21,189 nucleotides of DNA from Bacteroidia bacterium (GTDB lineage: Bacteria > Bacteroidota > Bacteroidia > B-17B0 > Aurantibacillaceae). A program made the position numbers and the translations under genes. How positions within the stretch are numbered: position 1 is the stretch's first letter; every line of letters starts with the position of its first letter. Positions 7,500 through 14,443 of the stretch are shown here, piece after piece. Location: NCBI GenBank assembly GCA_014379485.1, contig JACMLS010000666.1, forward strand, positions 1-21,189. The letters run 5' to 3'. The notes under the pieces were generated by a model that worked only from the letters and a program-made list of their open reading frames with translations, had not been told where the DNA came from and did no database searches.

Positions 7500-7856
7500 A
7501 TGAACTTAGGATTAAATATTAAATTGGCCCGAATAGCTAAAGGCTGGAGTCAGCAGGATCTGGCTGAGAGGATACATAAAACAAGGCCTCTCATTTCTCA
7601 TATTGAATTAAGCGGCAAAGTCAATACCTATACCCTTACGCGTATTTGTAAAGTTTTGAATCTTGATATTACTGGGTTTGAAAATGGATTTTCTGAAAGC
7701 GTGATGCCTTTTTTTCCTGAGAGCGTTAATCCATCACTGTTAAAACTTAAAATAGAAAAACTCGAAGACGAAATAGAATTGCTTAAAGAATTAGTGGCTA
7801 CACAAAAAGAGGTGATTGCCGAACTCAGAAAAAAGCGCTTGTCAAGAAGAAAATAA
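7500..7856 (+). CDS. XRE-family helix-turn-helix regulator with C-terminal coiled coil
   Basis: The protein is small, 118 residues. Residues 5-58 form a Cro/CI-type DNA-binding domain: IKLARIAKGWSQQDLAERI, then TRPLISHIELSGK as the recognition region, then LTRICKVLNLDI. This is the five-helix HTH_3 pattern. Residues 78-115 (from PSLLKLKIEKLEDEIELL onward) are a regular heptad-like coiled coil rich in Glu, Lys and Leu. That suggests dimerisation or a partner interaction rather than ligand binding. It starts at ATG 7500. It is a single gene with its own long upstream region and ends at the strong terminator at 7900-7932. The neighbours (a T9SS cargo protein and a basic exported protein) do not reveal its target. 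No toxin gene is adjacent, so a toxin-antitoxin role is not supported. Confidence 0.93.
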   Translation: MNLGLNIKLARIAKGWSQQDLAERIHKTRPLISHIELSGKVNTYTLTRICKVLNLDITGFENGFSESVMPFFPESVNPSLLKLKIEKLEDEIELLKELVATQKEVIAELRKKRLSRRK

Positions 7857-7899
7857 TTCTCTGTAACAGGCGATAAAAAATAATACAAACCACCCAATA

Positions 7900-7932
7900 A
7901 AAAACCCCGGATAATTTTTTTCCGGGGTTTTT
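7900..7932. terminator. Bidirectional intrinsic terminator
   Basis: AAAAACCCCGG (7900-7910) pairs perfectly with CCGGGGTTTTT (7922-7932) around an 11-base loop. A-runs and T-runs flank the GC core on both strands, so it can end both the plus-strand regulator gene and the minus-strand gene at 7954. Confidence 0.93.
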
Positions 7933-7953
7933 CAATATATGATTTTCTTATTG

Positions 7954-8403
7954 CTAATGTTTTTTACGGGCAAACACATCATTGCCGCGTCTTCGTGTTT
8001 TTTCGCGTTTTCGGTTTTGTTTGCCAAGTTTTGATTCGTGCGATTTTTTTCCGTTTGTGCGATGTCTTTTAAATAATGCGCGGTCTTCGTTTTTCTTTGC
8101 AGGTTTTGTTTTTCTTAACGATGCGTTGCTGGATTTTCTTCCGCCAAAGATACTTGAGAGAAAACTTTTTCTGCCTGAAATTCTGTTACCTGCAAAAGAA
8201 TCTGCATTTCCTTTACTGTGTGCTTTTTTACTGAAAAGCCCGCCAGTACGTCTTGAACCTTTTTGATTTTTTCTTTCTTTCTTTTTTCTTCCGAAAGGAT
8301 TGTGATCTTCTTTAAAACCTTCTTTGCGCGTTTTTCTCTGCGCCAATGCAGGCGTTGCTGAGATCAGACCCAGTAAAAGAAAAAATATCCAAAACCTCCT
8401 CAT
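7954..8403 (-). CDS. Small, extremely basic exported protein of unknown function
   Basis: The protein has 149 residues from the ATG at 8403. The TTG 12 codons upstream overlaps the -7 promoter box and is rejected. A signal peptide is clear: MRRFWIFFLLLGLISATPALAQ (1-22, cleavage at ALA/Q). The mature 127 residues contain 45 Lys or Arg and only 10 acidic residues by my count, about 35% basic. A short hydrophobic-Phe-basic motif recurs five times: PFGRKK (36), LFSKKA (56), IFGGRK (85), LFKRHR (110) and VFARKK (143). No cysteine, catalytic motif or membrane segment is present, so it is probably disordered in the periplasm or outside the cell. Partners could be anionic: LPS, nucleic acid or polysaccharide. 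I do not recognise a named family. It is a monocistronic gene with a strong promoter and a strong terminator. Confidence 0.82.
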   Translation of the reverse strand: MRRFWIFFLLLGLISATPALAQRKTRKEGFKEDHNPFGRKKKERKNQKGSRRTGGLFSKKAHSKGNADSFAGNRISGRKSFLSSIFGGRKSSNASLRKTKPAKKNEDRALFKRHRTNGKKSHESKLGKQNRKREKTRRRGNDVFARKKH

Positions 8404-8436
8404 GCTCGCAATTGTTATGTTTTCAACACTACCTAA

Positions 8437-8467
8437 CAAATATATTTCATTATTATTGAAAAGTCAA
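8437..8467 (-). promoter_or_regulatory. Near-consensus Bacteroidota promoter for the basic exported protein
   Basis: On the minus strand, TTG (8465-8467) is followed after 20 bases by TATATTTG (8437-8444), a full TAnnTTTG match. Transcription should begin near 8430, leaving a leader of about 30 bases before the ATG at 8403. Confidence 0.75.
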
Positions 8468-8516
8468 GCCCCTTTTTTGATTTTGAAAAAGGTTTTTAAC
8501 AGGAGTAATTAACAAT

Positions 8517-8545
8517 CCGGCATTGCAAGGGGGCCGGTTTTTTTT
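8517..8545 (+). terminator. Terminator-like hairpin between divergent promoters
   Basis: CCGGC (8517-8521) pairs with GCCGG (8533-8537) around an 11-base loop and is followed by eight Ts (8538-8545). It points in the plus direction but lies upstream of the mnmH promoter box and start, with no plus-strand gene before it. It could end an unannotated short transcript or shield mnmH from upstream read-through. Confidence 0.6.
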
Positions 8546-8617
8546 GCTTGGGTCAATCCAAAAAACCCATAAAACCCAAAAAATTATTGATAAAAGCCTC
8601 CTTTTGCTATTTAAACG

Positions 8618-8625
8618 TAAATTTG
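8618..8625 (+). promoter_or_regulatory. -7 box of the mnmH promoter
   Basis: TAAATTTG matches TAnnTTTG fully and lies 9 bases before the TTG codon at 8635. No good -33 was found. If it is real, the message is nearly leaderless, and the longer frame beginning at 8548 cannot be translated from it. Confidence 0.5.
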
Positions 8626-8634
8626 ACCTCAAAG

Positions 8635-9672
8635 TTGCAGGCCCCCAAAATCGATATTAAGAGCTTTTTAAGCGAGTCAGAAGGTTTTCCACTGATTGAT
8701 GTGCGGTCTCCGGCCGAGTTTGCGCTGGGTCATATTCCTGACGCGCAGAACATTCCTTTGTTCGACGATCATGAGCGTGCAGAGATAGGAACGCTTTACA
8801 AAATGCGCGGAAAAGAAGAAGCTGTTGAACGCGGGCTGGAAATTGTTTCGCCAAAACTTGCCCTGTTTGTTCGTGCTGCAAAACAAATTTCTGCAGAGAA
8901 AAAAGTTTTTGTTTACTGCTGGCGCGGCGGCATGCGTAGTAATAGTTTTGCCTGGTTAATGAATACGGCGGGTCTTAACTCTACAGTTCTTGAAGGTGGG
9001 TATAAAACTTTTCGAAATCATGTATTAAGTTATTTCGATAATAAATTTGAGTTGGTATTGATAGGGGGCCCCACCGGAAGCGGGAAAACAGCAATATTAA
9101 AAGAGCTTGAAAAAAAAGGCGAACAAATTCTTGACCTCGAAAAAATTGCAAGGCACAAAGGCTCTGCTTTTGGTTCTGTTAACGAGCTCCCTCAATTACC
9201 ACAGCAACAATTTGAGCACGGCCTTTTTCTTGAATTAAAAAAACTCGATCTCACTAAAACGATCTGGACAGAAGACGAAGCATTTTCTATTGGAAGAAAC
9301 AAAATTCCGTTTGCACTCTGGAAACAAATGAAACAGGCACCCATTTTAAAAATTGAAGTCCCGTTTCAGGTCCGTGTAAATCGTTTGGTAGAAGATTATC
9401 GCACCACAGATACGGAACTTTTAAAAAAACCAATTCTTGCCATACAAAAAAGACTGGGCGGTCTTGCCACAAAAGAAGCGCTTGAGTTTTTAGAAAAAGG
9501 AGAATTAGATAAAGTTGCTGCCTTAGCCCTGGTGTATTACGACGAAGCCTATCAGCACGATCACAATAAAAGAGAAATGAAAAATATTTTTTTGGTGGAG
9601 ACTGAAACGGGAGACCCGTTGGAGAATGCAACGAAAATACTGCAAATGAAAAAATCCCTGTCAATTTCCTGA
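8635..9672 (+). CDS. mnmH: tRNA 2-selenouridine/geranyl-2-thiouridine synthase
   Basis: MnmH (SelU, YbbB) replaces sulfur with selenium at the wobble uridine of certain tRNAs, via a geranylated intermediate and selenophosphate. From a TTG start at 8635 it has 345 residues. The N-terminal rhodanese domain includes LIDVRSPAEFALGHIPDAQN and the active-site loop VYCWRGGMRS with C95 (C97 in the E. coli enzyme). A P-loop GGPTGSGKT lies at 144-152, followed by LDLEKIARHKGSAFG, a hallmark of this family. The frame stays open to another TTG at 8548, but those 29 extra residues lack family similarity and cross a terminator-like hairpin. The 19 residues before LIDVR fit the family better with the 8635 start. 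No ATG is available in this region. The TGA stop lies inside the downstream terminator. No selD is in the window. Confidence 0.94.
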   Translation: MQAPKIDIKSFLSESEGFPLIDVRSPAEFALGHIPDAQNIPLFDDHERAEIGTLYKMRGKEEAVERGLEIVSPKLALFVRAAKQISAEKKVFVYCWRGGMRSNSFAWLMNTAGLNSTVLEGGYKTFRNHVLSYFDNKFELVLIGGPTGSGKTAILKELEKKGEQILDLEKIARHKGSAFGSVNELPQLPQQQFEHGLFLELKKLDLTKTIWTEDEAFSIGRNKIPFALWKQMKQAPILKIEVPFQVRVNRLVEDYRTTDTELLKKPILAIQKRLGGLATKEALEFLEKGELDKVAALALVYYDEAYQHDHNKREMKNIFLVETETGDPLENATKILQMKKSLSIS

Positions 9673-9683
9673 CAGGGATTTTT
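9650..9683. terminator. Bidirectional intrinsic terminator overlapping the mnmH stop codon
   Basis: AAAAATCCCTGTCA (9650-9663) pairs perfectly over 14 bp with TGACAGGGATTTTT (9670-9683) around the loop ATTTCC. The left arm encodes the last residues of MnmH, and its TGA stop (9670-9672) opens the right arm. It also faces the convergent minus-strand gene that ends at 9720. Confidence 0.93.
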
Positions 9684-9719
9684 ATTACTTAATAATTTAT
9701 TCCTTTTTACTTTTTTTTA

Positions 9720-11252
9720 TCAGGCTTTACTCACTTTCAGCTTCATTCCCACATTTATTTTTGAGCTTGATTTCATTTTGTTCAGCTTGGTAAGTTCATC
9801 TACACTCATTCCGTATTTCTGAGCGATCTTAAAAAGATTGTCGCCTTTTTTTACGGTGTACGATGCAAGAACAGGAGTTTTGGTTCCCTTAGCATTTTTT
9901 TGCGCGGTGTTTGTGTTTGTATTGGCGTTTTTATTTTCTGCTACTGTGTTCTTGTTCTGATTGTTTTCTGTTGGAACTGTTTCAGGATTTACAGGAGTTG
10001 CACTATTTTCTTTTACATACAGCACAAGTTTTCTGCCTGGCTTTAAACCTTTTTTAGGATTTACATAATTCCATGTTTTAAGATCTGCTACACTTACACC
10101 GTATTTTCTTGCAATGGTGCTTAGTTTTTCGCCTTTCTTTACCACATAAGAAATTTGTTTTTCCTGCGGTACGTTGGTTTCCATTGCAATTTTTTTCTGA
10201 TCTTCATTAGAGCGGATCTTTGCATAGATCTCTTCTTCGTTAGTTACAAATTTTCCGATTTTGGATTTTGGTAAGGTCAGAGAATATCCGCCACCCGGTA
10301 TAATTCTTTTTCTGTAAACGGGGTTAAAGTATTCTACCTCTTCAACAGTCACATCCAAAACTTCTGTAAGTTGCTGGTAGGTAAGTGGTTCGCGCAGAAC
10401 AACGGTATCAATTTCAAAAAAAGTTTTCTTTGGTGTTGCAGAATATAAATTATGTTCCTGAGTATAATTCATAACGTAATTTGCAGCAATAAATGCGGGC
10501 ACATATGCTTGTGTTTCTCTCGGCAAATACGGACGAATTTCCCAGTAGGTTTTTTTACCACCGCTTCTGCGTATTGCTTTGTTAATGGTTCCTGGTCCGG
10601 CATTATATGCAGCAAGTACCATTTGCCAGTCGCCAAACATTTTGTAAAGGTCTCCTAAATATTCTGCAGCGGCTGTTGTTGCTTTGTAAGGATCGCAGCG
10701 CTCATCTACATAAGAATTTACGCTCAGTCCGTACATTTTTCCGGTCTGGTACATGAATTGCCAAAGGCCCATAGCTCCTGCTCTTGATTTTGCGTTTGGA
10801 TTTAAAGCACTTTCAATAACAGCGAGGTGTTTTAATTCCAATGGCAAATTGTATTTATCTAAAATTTCTTCGAACATAGGGTAATACAATTGAGAAATGC
10901 CCATCATACGTTCTACACTTCCGCGTTTACGCATAGTGTACAATTCAATATAACCACGCACTTCAGAATGATATTGAAGATCGAACGGAGAAACTGCATC
11001 TAATTTTGCACAGCGGGCTTCAAAAACAAAATCATCAAACATGGGAATTGAATCTGCCGCATAATGATATTTATTTGTTTTTGGATACGCAGGTTTTGAA
11101 AGTGCATTCATCAAAACTTTTTTGTTGGCAAGACTATCCAACATAGCGGCAATAGGATCATCTGCCACAGCAACCTGGGCACCCGCATTAAAAACAACCA
11201 CAACGCTTAGCACTGCAGCAGCTACAATTCCCTTCAATCTTTTCGTTAGCAT
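9720..11252 (-). CDS. mltD: MltD-like lytic transglycosylase with two LysM domains
   Basis: This is a 510-residue envelope enzyme expected to cut peptidoglycan between MurNAc and GlcNAc with 1,6-anhydro product formation. A signal peptide covers about 1-25 (KGIVAAAVLSVVVVFNAGAQ); there is no lipobox, unlike E. coli MltD. The SLT domain spans roughly 120-265. The catalytic Glu is E147 in VIESALNPNAKSRAGAMGLWQFM, followed by the family motifs AAEYLGDLYKMFGDW and LAAYNAGPGTINKA and the closing YVPAFIAANYV. LysM domains, which bind glycan chains, lie at about 369-412 (YVVKKGEKLSTIARKYGVS) and 463-507 (SYTVKKGDNLFKIAQKYGMS). They are joined by an Asn/Thr-rich flexible linker (415-460). It is downstream of gatA on the same strand with a 212-base gap. 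The symbol rests on domain architecture. Confidence 0.94.
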   Translation of the reverse strand: MLTKRLKGIVAAAVLSVVVVFNAGAQVAVADDPIAAMLDSLANKKVLMNALSKPAYPKTNKYHYAADSIPMFDDFVFEARCAKLDAVSPFDLQYHSEVRGYIELYTMRKRGSVERMMGISQLYYPMFEEILDKYNLPLELKHLAVIESALNPNAKSRAGAMGLWQFMYQTGKMYGLSVNSYVDERCDPYKATTAAAEYLGDLYKMFGDWQMVLAAYNAGPGTINKAIRRSGGKKTYWEIRPYLPRETQAYVPAFIAANYVMNYTQEHNLYSATPKKTFFEIDTVVLREPLTYQQLTEVLDVTVEEVEYFNPVYRKRIIPGGGYSLTLPKSKIGKFVTNEEEIYAKIRSNEDQKKIAMETNVPQEKQISYVVKKGEKLSTIARKYGVSVADLKTWNYVNPKKGLKPGRKLVLYVKENSATPVNPETVPTENNQNKNTVAENKNANTNTNTAQKNAKGTKTPVLASYTVKKGDNLFKIAQKYGMSVDELTKLNKMKSSSKINVGMKLKVSKA

Positions 11253-11430
11253 GGCTCTGTTTTTAGTTTGTTACTACTTAAACTTTTCCCTCGTCCCTTC
11301 TGATTATATCGCAAAATCCGACAAATGGTTACATTTAAAGGCTAAACGACAGCTTACAAGTATAATAAACGAAATGTAAAAAAGAAAATATTTATAGCAG
11401 GCTTTTCAACCCTTTAATGTGGAAAAAGGT

Positions 11431-11448
11431 TGTTTTCAGAGGAAAACA
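11431..11448 (-). terminator. Possible terminator of gatA
   Basis: On the minus strand TGTTTTC and GAAAACA form a 7-bp stem around CTCT, followed by ACCTTTTT, starting 17 bases after the gatA stop. The stem is AT-rich and short, so strength is uncertain. Confidence 0.4.
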
Positions 11449-11464
11449 GCTGAAATAAGAGATG

Positions 11465-12898
11465 TTAAAAAGGAAATTTCTCTTCGAAATTTTTGGAAAA
11501 GCCCAGCAAAAGAGATTCTTCAAAAGGTTTTGCCATAAATTGTATGCCGTACGGAAGGCCAGTATTGGTGCGGCCTGCAGGCACACTAATGGCCGGAATT
11601 CCGGTAAGATTTGCCTGAACAGTAAAAATATCTTCTAAATACATCTTTATCGGGTCGGCAGAATTTTTGCCGAATTCAAATGCGGGTCCGGGTGTGCTGG
11701 GTGTTAAAATAATATCGTACTCATTAAATATATTTAACGTTTTATCGCGCAGCAAACGCCTTACCTTTTGCCCTTTCGAGTAATAAGCGTTGTAATATCC
11801 GGCGCTTAAAACAAAAGTGCCCAGCATAATTCTGCGTTTTACTTCTGCGCCAAAACCTTCTCCACGAGATTTTTTGTAAGTGCTTTCAAGATCTGTTGCG
11901 TTTTTACTTCTGTGTCCGTAATGCACTCCTGAAAAACGCGAAAGGTTGCTCGATGCTTCTGCTGTAGTTAATACGTAATACGCTGGCACCAAATAATCCA
12001 GGTAAGGAAAATCTACACCCTCAACGGTGTAACCATCTGCGCGGTATTTTTCAATCACCTCATTCATCCGTTTTTTTATTTCCGGATCTAAACCATCCGA
12101 CTCAAGACAATCTTTCAGATAAGCGATCTTTGGTTTGGATGAATATTCTTTTATTTCTTCAGAATAAGACGGAACGGGTTTAGAAGAAACAGTACCATCA
12201 TGCTCGTCTTTGCCGGCCATAATTTCTGTGATGATGGCAGCGTCTTCTACGTTTTTTGTAAGCGGACCAATTTGATCGAACGAAGATGCGTAGGCAATTA
12301 ATCCCCAGCGCGAAACTCTTCCGTAAGTAGGTTTAAAACCAACCACACCGCAAAAAGATGCGGGCTGGCGAATGGAACCGCCTGTATCAGATCCTAAACC
12401 AACATGCGCCATTCCGGAAGCAACTGCAACGGCAGAACCGCCTGATGACCCACCGGGAACGCATTTTTCATTTACAGAATTCAACACATTTCCAAAAGCA
12501 GAATTTTCGTTTGATGAGCCCATTGCAAATTCATCGCAATTGGTTCTGCCAATAATAATAGCATCCTGCGCAAGCAAACGCTCAACTACAGTTGCATTGT
12601 AAAGTGAAGTAAAATTGTCTAATATTTTTGACGAAGCAGAAACCTTGTGGTCTTTGTAACAGATATTATCTTTAATAGCAACAATAACGCCTGCAAGCTT
12701 TCCAGCTGTACCTGCTTTTATTTTTTCGTCTACAGTTTTAGCTTTTGCGAGAGCAGAATCTGTAAACACTTCTAAAAAAGCGTTGAGGTTTTTTTTCTCT
12801 TCAATGCTGTTTAGTGATTGCTGCACGAGTTGTTCACAGGAAATTTTTCCGGAAGCAAGATCTGCCTGTAAATTTTTAATGTTTGAAAAAGTATGCAC
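11465..12898 (-). CDS. gatA: Glutamyl-tRNA(Gln) amidotransferase subunit A
   Basis: GatA is the amidase subunit of the GatCAB complex. It frees ammonia from glutamine to convert Glu-tRNAGln to Gln-tRNAGln in the cytosol. At 477 residues it has the usual length. The amidase-signature Ser-cisSer-Lys triad is intact: K76 in IVAIKDN, S151 in PGGSSGGSA and nucleophile S175 in SDTGGSIRQPA. Other family segments are FKPTYGRVSRWGLIAYASSFDQIGP and the C-terminal LTGIPAISVPAG...GLPYGIQF. The start is a GTG immediately after an in-frame TAG, so no longer N-terminus is possible. gatB and gatC are not in the window. It follows tatA on the same strand; a hairpin in the 69-base gap could set their relative expression. 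Confidence 0.97.
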   Translation of the reverse strand: MHTFSNIKNLQADLASGKISCEQLVQQSLNSIEEKKNLNAFLEVFTDSALAKAKTVDEKIKAGTAGKLAGVIVAIKDNICYKDHKVSASSKILDNFTSLYNATVVERLLAQDAIIIGRTNCDEFAMGSSNENSAFGNVLNSVNEKCVPGGSSGGSAVAVASGMAHVGLGSDTGGSIRQPASFCGVVGFKPTYGRVSRWGLIAYASSFDQIGPLTKNVEDAAIITEIMAGKDEHDGTVSSKPVPSYSEEIKEYSSKPKIAYLKDCLESDGLDPEIKKRMNEVIEKYRADGYTVEGVDFPYLDYLVPAYYVLTTAEASSNLSRFSGVHYGHRSKNATDLESTYKKSRGEGFGAEVKRRIMLGTFVLSAGYYNAYYSKGQKVRRLLRDKTLNIFNEYDIILTPSTPGPAFEFGKNSADPIKMYLEDIFTVQANLTGIPAISVPAGRTNTGLPYGIQFMAKPFEESLLLGFSKNFEEKFPF

Positions 12899-12915
12899 CT
12901 AATTGAAATTATAAA

Positions 12916-12942
12916 CCCGCCTGATTGTTAAAGCCAGGCGGG
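12916..12942 (-). terminator. Hairpin between tatA and gatA
   Basis: CCCGCCTG (12916-12923) and CAGGCGGG (12935-12942) form a perfect 8-bp GC-rich stem with an 11-base loop. On the minus strand it is followed by TTTATAATTT, a weak U-tract. It may act as a partial terminator or as an mRNA-stabilising 3' end for tatA. Confidence 0.6.
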
Positions 12943-12967
12943 CGTAAAAATAAAAATTGTAAAGAGA

Positions 12968-13165
12968 TTATTTCTTTTTTTCGTCAGAATTGACTTCTTT
13001 CGACTCCACGCCATTAGAAGCGTCTTTAAATTCTTTCATTCCGCGTCCAAGTCCTTTCATTAATTCCGGAATTTTTCTGCCACCGAACATCAGCAAAATT
13101 ACAATTGCTATAATTATAATTTCCGGAGTGCCCATACCCATTATTCCTAATAATACTGTTGACAT
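12968..13165 (-). CDS. tatA: Sec-independent (twin-arginine) translocase subunit TatA/E
   Basis: This is a 65-residue membrane protein. TatA forms the pore-like assembly of the Tat pathway, which carries folded proteins across the inner membrane. A single N-terminal membrane helix (PEIIIIAIVILLMF, about 14-27) is followed by the hallmark hinge FGGRKIPELMKGLGRGMKEFKDA (27-49), an amphipathic helix, and a charged tail rich in Lys, Glu and Ser. TatA, TatB and TatE differ little at this length; the single short form and the FGG hinge suit TatA. The ATG at 13165 lies about 20 bases downstream of a full TAnnTTTG box. tatC is not in this window. Confidence 0.95.
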   Translation of the reverse strand: MSTVLLGIMGMGTPEIIIIAIVILLMFGGRKIPELMKGLGRGMKEFKDASNGVESKEVNSDEKKK

Positions 13166-13184
13166 TTGTTTAAATTTTAGAGAG

Positions 13185-13192
13185 CAAAGATA
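13185..13192 (-). promoter_or_regulatory. -7 box of the tatA(-gatA) promoter
   Basis: On the minus strand the sequence is TATCTTTG, a full TAnnTTTG match, ending 19 bases before the tatA ATG. No clear -33 TTG was found at the expected distance. Confidence 0.65.
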
Positions 13193-13217
13193 TGAATTTA
13201 TGCTGATATGCGGTTGC

Positions 13218-13235
13218 CACAGATTTCACAGATTT
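13218..13235. repeat. Tandem 9-base repeat
   Basis: CACAGATTT occurs twice in direct succession (13218-13226 and 13227-13235) in the tatA upstream region. It belongs with the other word-like intergenic repeats in this window. Confidence 0.6.
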
Positions 13236-13404
13236 GGATGCCTTTTTATTTGTGAAAATGCTTGTTTCTTCTTATAAATTAAGTTTCAGTTAATTGAGTT
13301 GATTTGCATAAATCAGCATTTTTTGAGCAAAAACAGCTTGTTTTATTAGTTTTTTGAAGGATTTTGAGGCAAATTCGCTTAAAATTGATCAATAATTGAA
13401 AAAA

Positions 13405-13875
13405 ATGAGACAGATTTGGACTTTTCTAGTGATCATAATTTCTATTTTGACTTTGGGTTGTAGCTCAAAATTCATGCACGAAGAAAAATTAATAACCGGC
13501 ATTTATTGCGGAAATTGCCCGATAAGAAATTGCAGTCCCGTTTTAATAATTACCAATGAGTGTACGAGAATAGATACAAGCGATGATTTTTTTTTCGGTG
13601 ATGGATCAAAAATGTCTGAACCAGAAGAGAGTGTCAGAGTTTCTGATTCGTTGCACCAACAAATAAAAAAACTATTAAATGAAGTGCCTTCTTCTTTTAA
13701 TGGGTTGGATGAAAGAATTGGTTGCCCGGATTGCATAGATCAGTGCGGATATTATATAAGTAACGGAGTACATTCAAGCAGAATTGATCCGCACGAATGC
13801 GAAAAAGAAATAGAAGTTTTCATGCAAAAGGTAAAAAAAGCTGTCAAACTTTGTAAACTAGAAATTTTAGAATAA
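13405..13875 (+). CDS. Cysteine-rich lipoprotein of unknown function
   Basis: The protein has 156 residues from the ATG at 13405; a TTG three codons upstream is in frame but not needed. The N-terminus MRQIWTFLVIIISILTLGCS is a lipoprotein signal with lipobox LTLGC, making C19 the lipidated residue. The mature part holds nine more cysteines (35, 38, 43, 53, 107, 110, 114, 132, 150), including a C-x2-C-x4-C cluster (YCGNCPIRNC) and a C-x2-C-x3-C cluster (GCPDCIDQC). These could bind a metal or form disulfides in the periplasm. I do not recognise the family. The stop codon overlaps the start of the next gene (TAATG), so the two are probably translated together. Confidence 0.88.
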   Translation: MRQIWTFLVIIISILTLGCSSKFMHEEKLITGIYCGNCPIRNCSPVLIITNECTRIDTSDDFFFGDGSKMSEPEESVRVSDSLHQQIKKLLNEVPSSFNGLDERIGCPDCIDQCGYYISNGVHSSRIDPHECEKEIEVFMQKVKKAVKLCKLEILE

Positions 13876-14327
13876 TGAAAACGATAATTGAATCCATTCA
13901 AAAAAACGTAAAAGAAACTTCAGAAAGTTTTTTAAATCGCGACGAAAAATTTCTTTCTCAAAAACCGCTTCCCGAAAAATGGAGCAAAAAAGAAATTATT
14001 GGTCATTTGTGCGATAGTGCTATGAACAACATTCAGCGTTTTATTCGCGGGCAATATGAAAACTATCCCACCATTAATTACGAGCAATATAATTGGGTCA
14101 ATATTTCTGCCTACAATTCATATACAAAAGAAGAAATTATTTTACTTTGGTCGTCGCTAAACAAACACCTTTGCAAAATTCTTGAAAACATGCCTGTGGA
14201 GAATTATTCTAAAACCTGCGTAATGATGAGCATGGGGAATGAAACTAAGGGTTATTCTTTGAAGTGGATTGCTGAAGATTATTTGTCGCATTTAGTACAT
14301 CATCTTAAAAAAGTTAATGGAGATTAG
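13875..14327 (+). CDS. DinB/YfiT-like four-helix-bundle protein
   Basis: The protein has 150 residues, is cytosolic and has no signal peptide. It fits the DinB-like superfamily, metal-binding four-helix bundles that include thiol-dependent transferases. The opening helix is followed by LPEKWSKKEIIGHLCDSAMNN, where H44 sits in the usual W-x-x-x-x-x-x-x-H position. The last helix WIAEDYLSHLVHHLKKV supplies H139 and H143 (H-x3-H). These three histidines would hold the metal. The substrate is unknown; family members use bacillithiol, mycothiol or glutathione, or have no known reaction. Its ATG overlaps the stop of the Cys-rich lipoprotein gene by one base, which implies translational coupling, though one product is exported and the other is not. 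Confidence 0.9.
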   Translation: MKTIIESIQKNVKETSESFLNRDEKFLSQKPLPEKWSKKEIIGHLCDSAMNNIQRFIRGQYENYPTINYEQYNWVNISAYNSYTKEEIILLWSSLNKHLCKILENMPVENYSKTCVMMSMGNETKGYSLKWIAEDYLSHLVHHLKKVNGD

Positions 14328-14410
14328 TTGTCAGTTAAGAGTTTTTGGTTTACGGTTTTCAGTTGGTTGAGTTAATGAAGTTAAAGGCTATTAGTTGTCA
14401 GTTAAAAGTT
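14324..14410. repeat. 20-base direct repeat pair after the DinB-like gene
   Basis: Bases 14324-14343 and 14391-14410 agree at 19 of 20 positions (ttagttgtcagttaa then a or g then agtt). Degenerate variants of the same words (cagttggttgagttaa) lie between them. The first copy begins inside the last codon of the DinB-like gene. Confidence 0.7.
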
Positions 14411-14443
14411 AATTATTGTTCTTTTTTTCACGCCTCTCTACCC

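Noticed and set aside
7500..7856. Antitoxin of a toxin-antitoxin pair
   Set aside because: The XRE domain alone would fit, but no small toxin-like gene is adjacent on the same strand and the gene is followed at once by a terminator.
7982..8266. 94-codon plus-strand frame opposite the basic exported protein
   Set aside because: Rich in Phe, Pro and Leu only because it is the complement of Lys/Arg codons. The minus-strand gene has promoter, signal peptide and terminator.
8404..8439. Longer N-terminus of the basic exported protein from TTG 8439
   Set aside because: The codon overlaps the -7 promoter box, so it would not be in the message.
9287..9664. 125-codon minus-strand frame inside mnmH
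   Set aside because: Antisense to conserved MnmH sequence, with low-complexity and aromatic-rich translation typical of a shadow frame.
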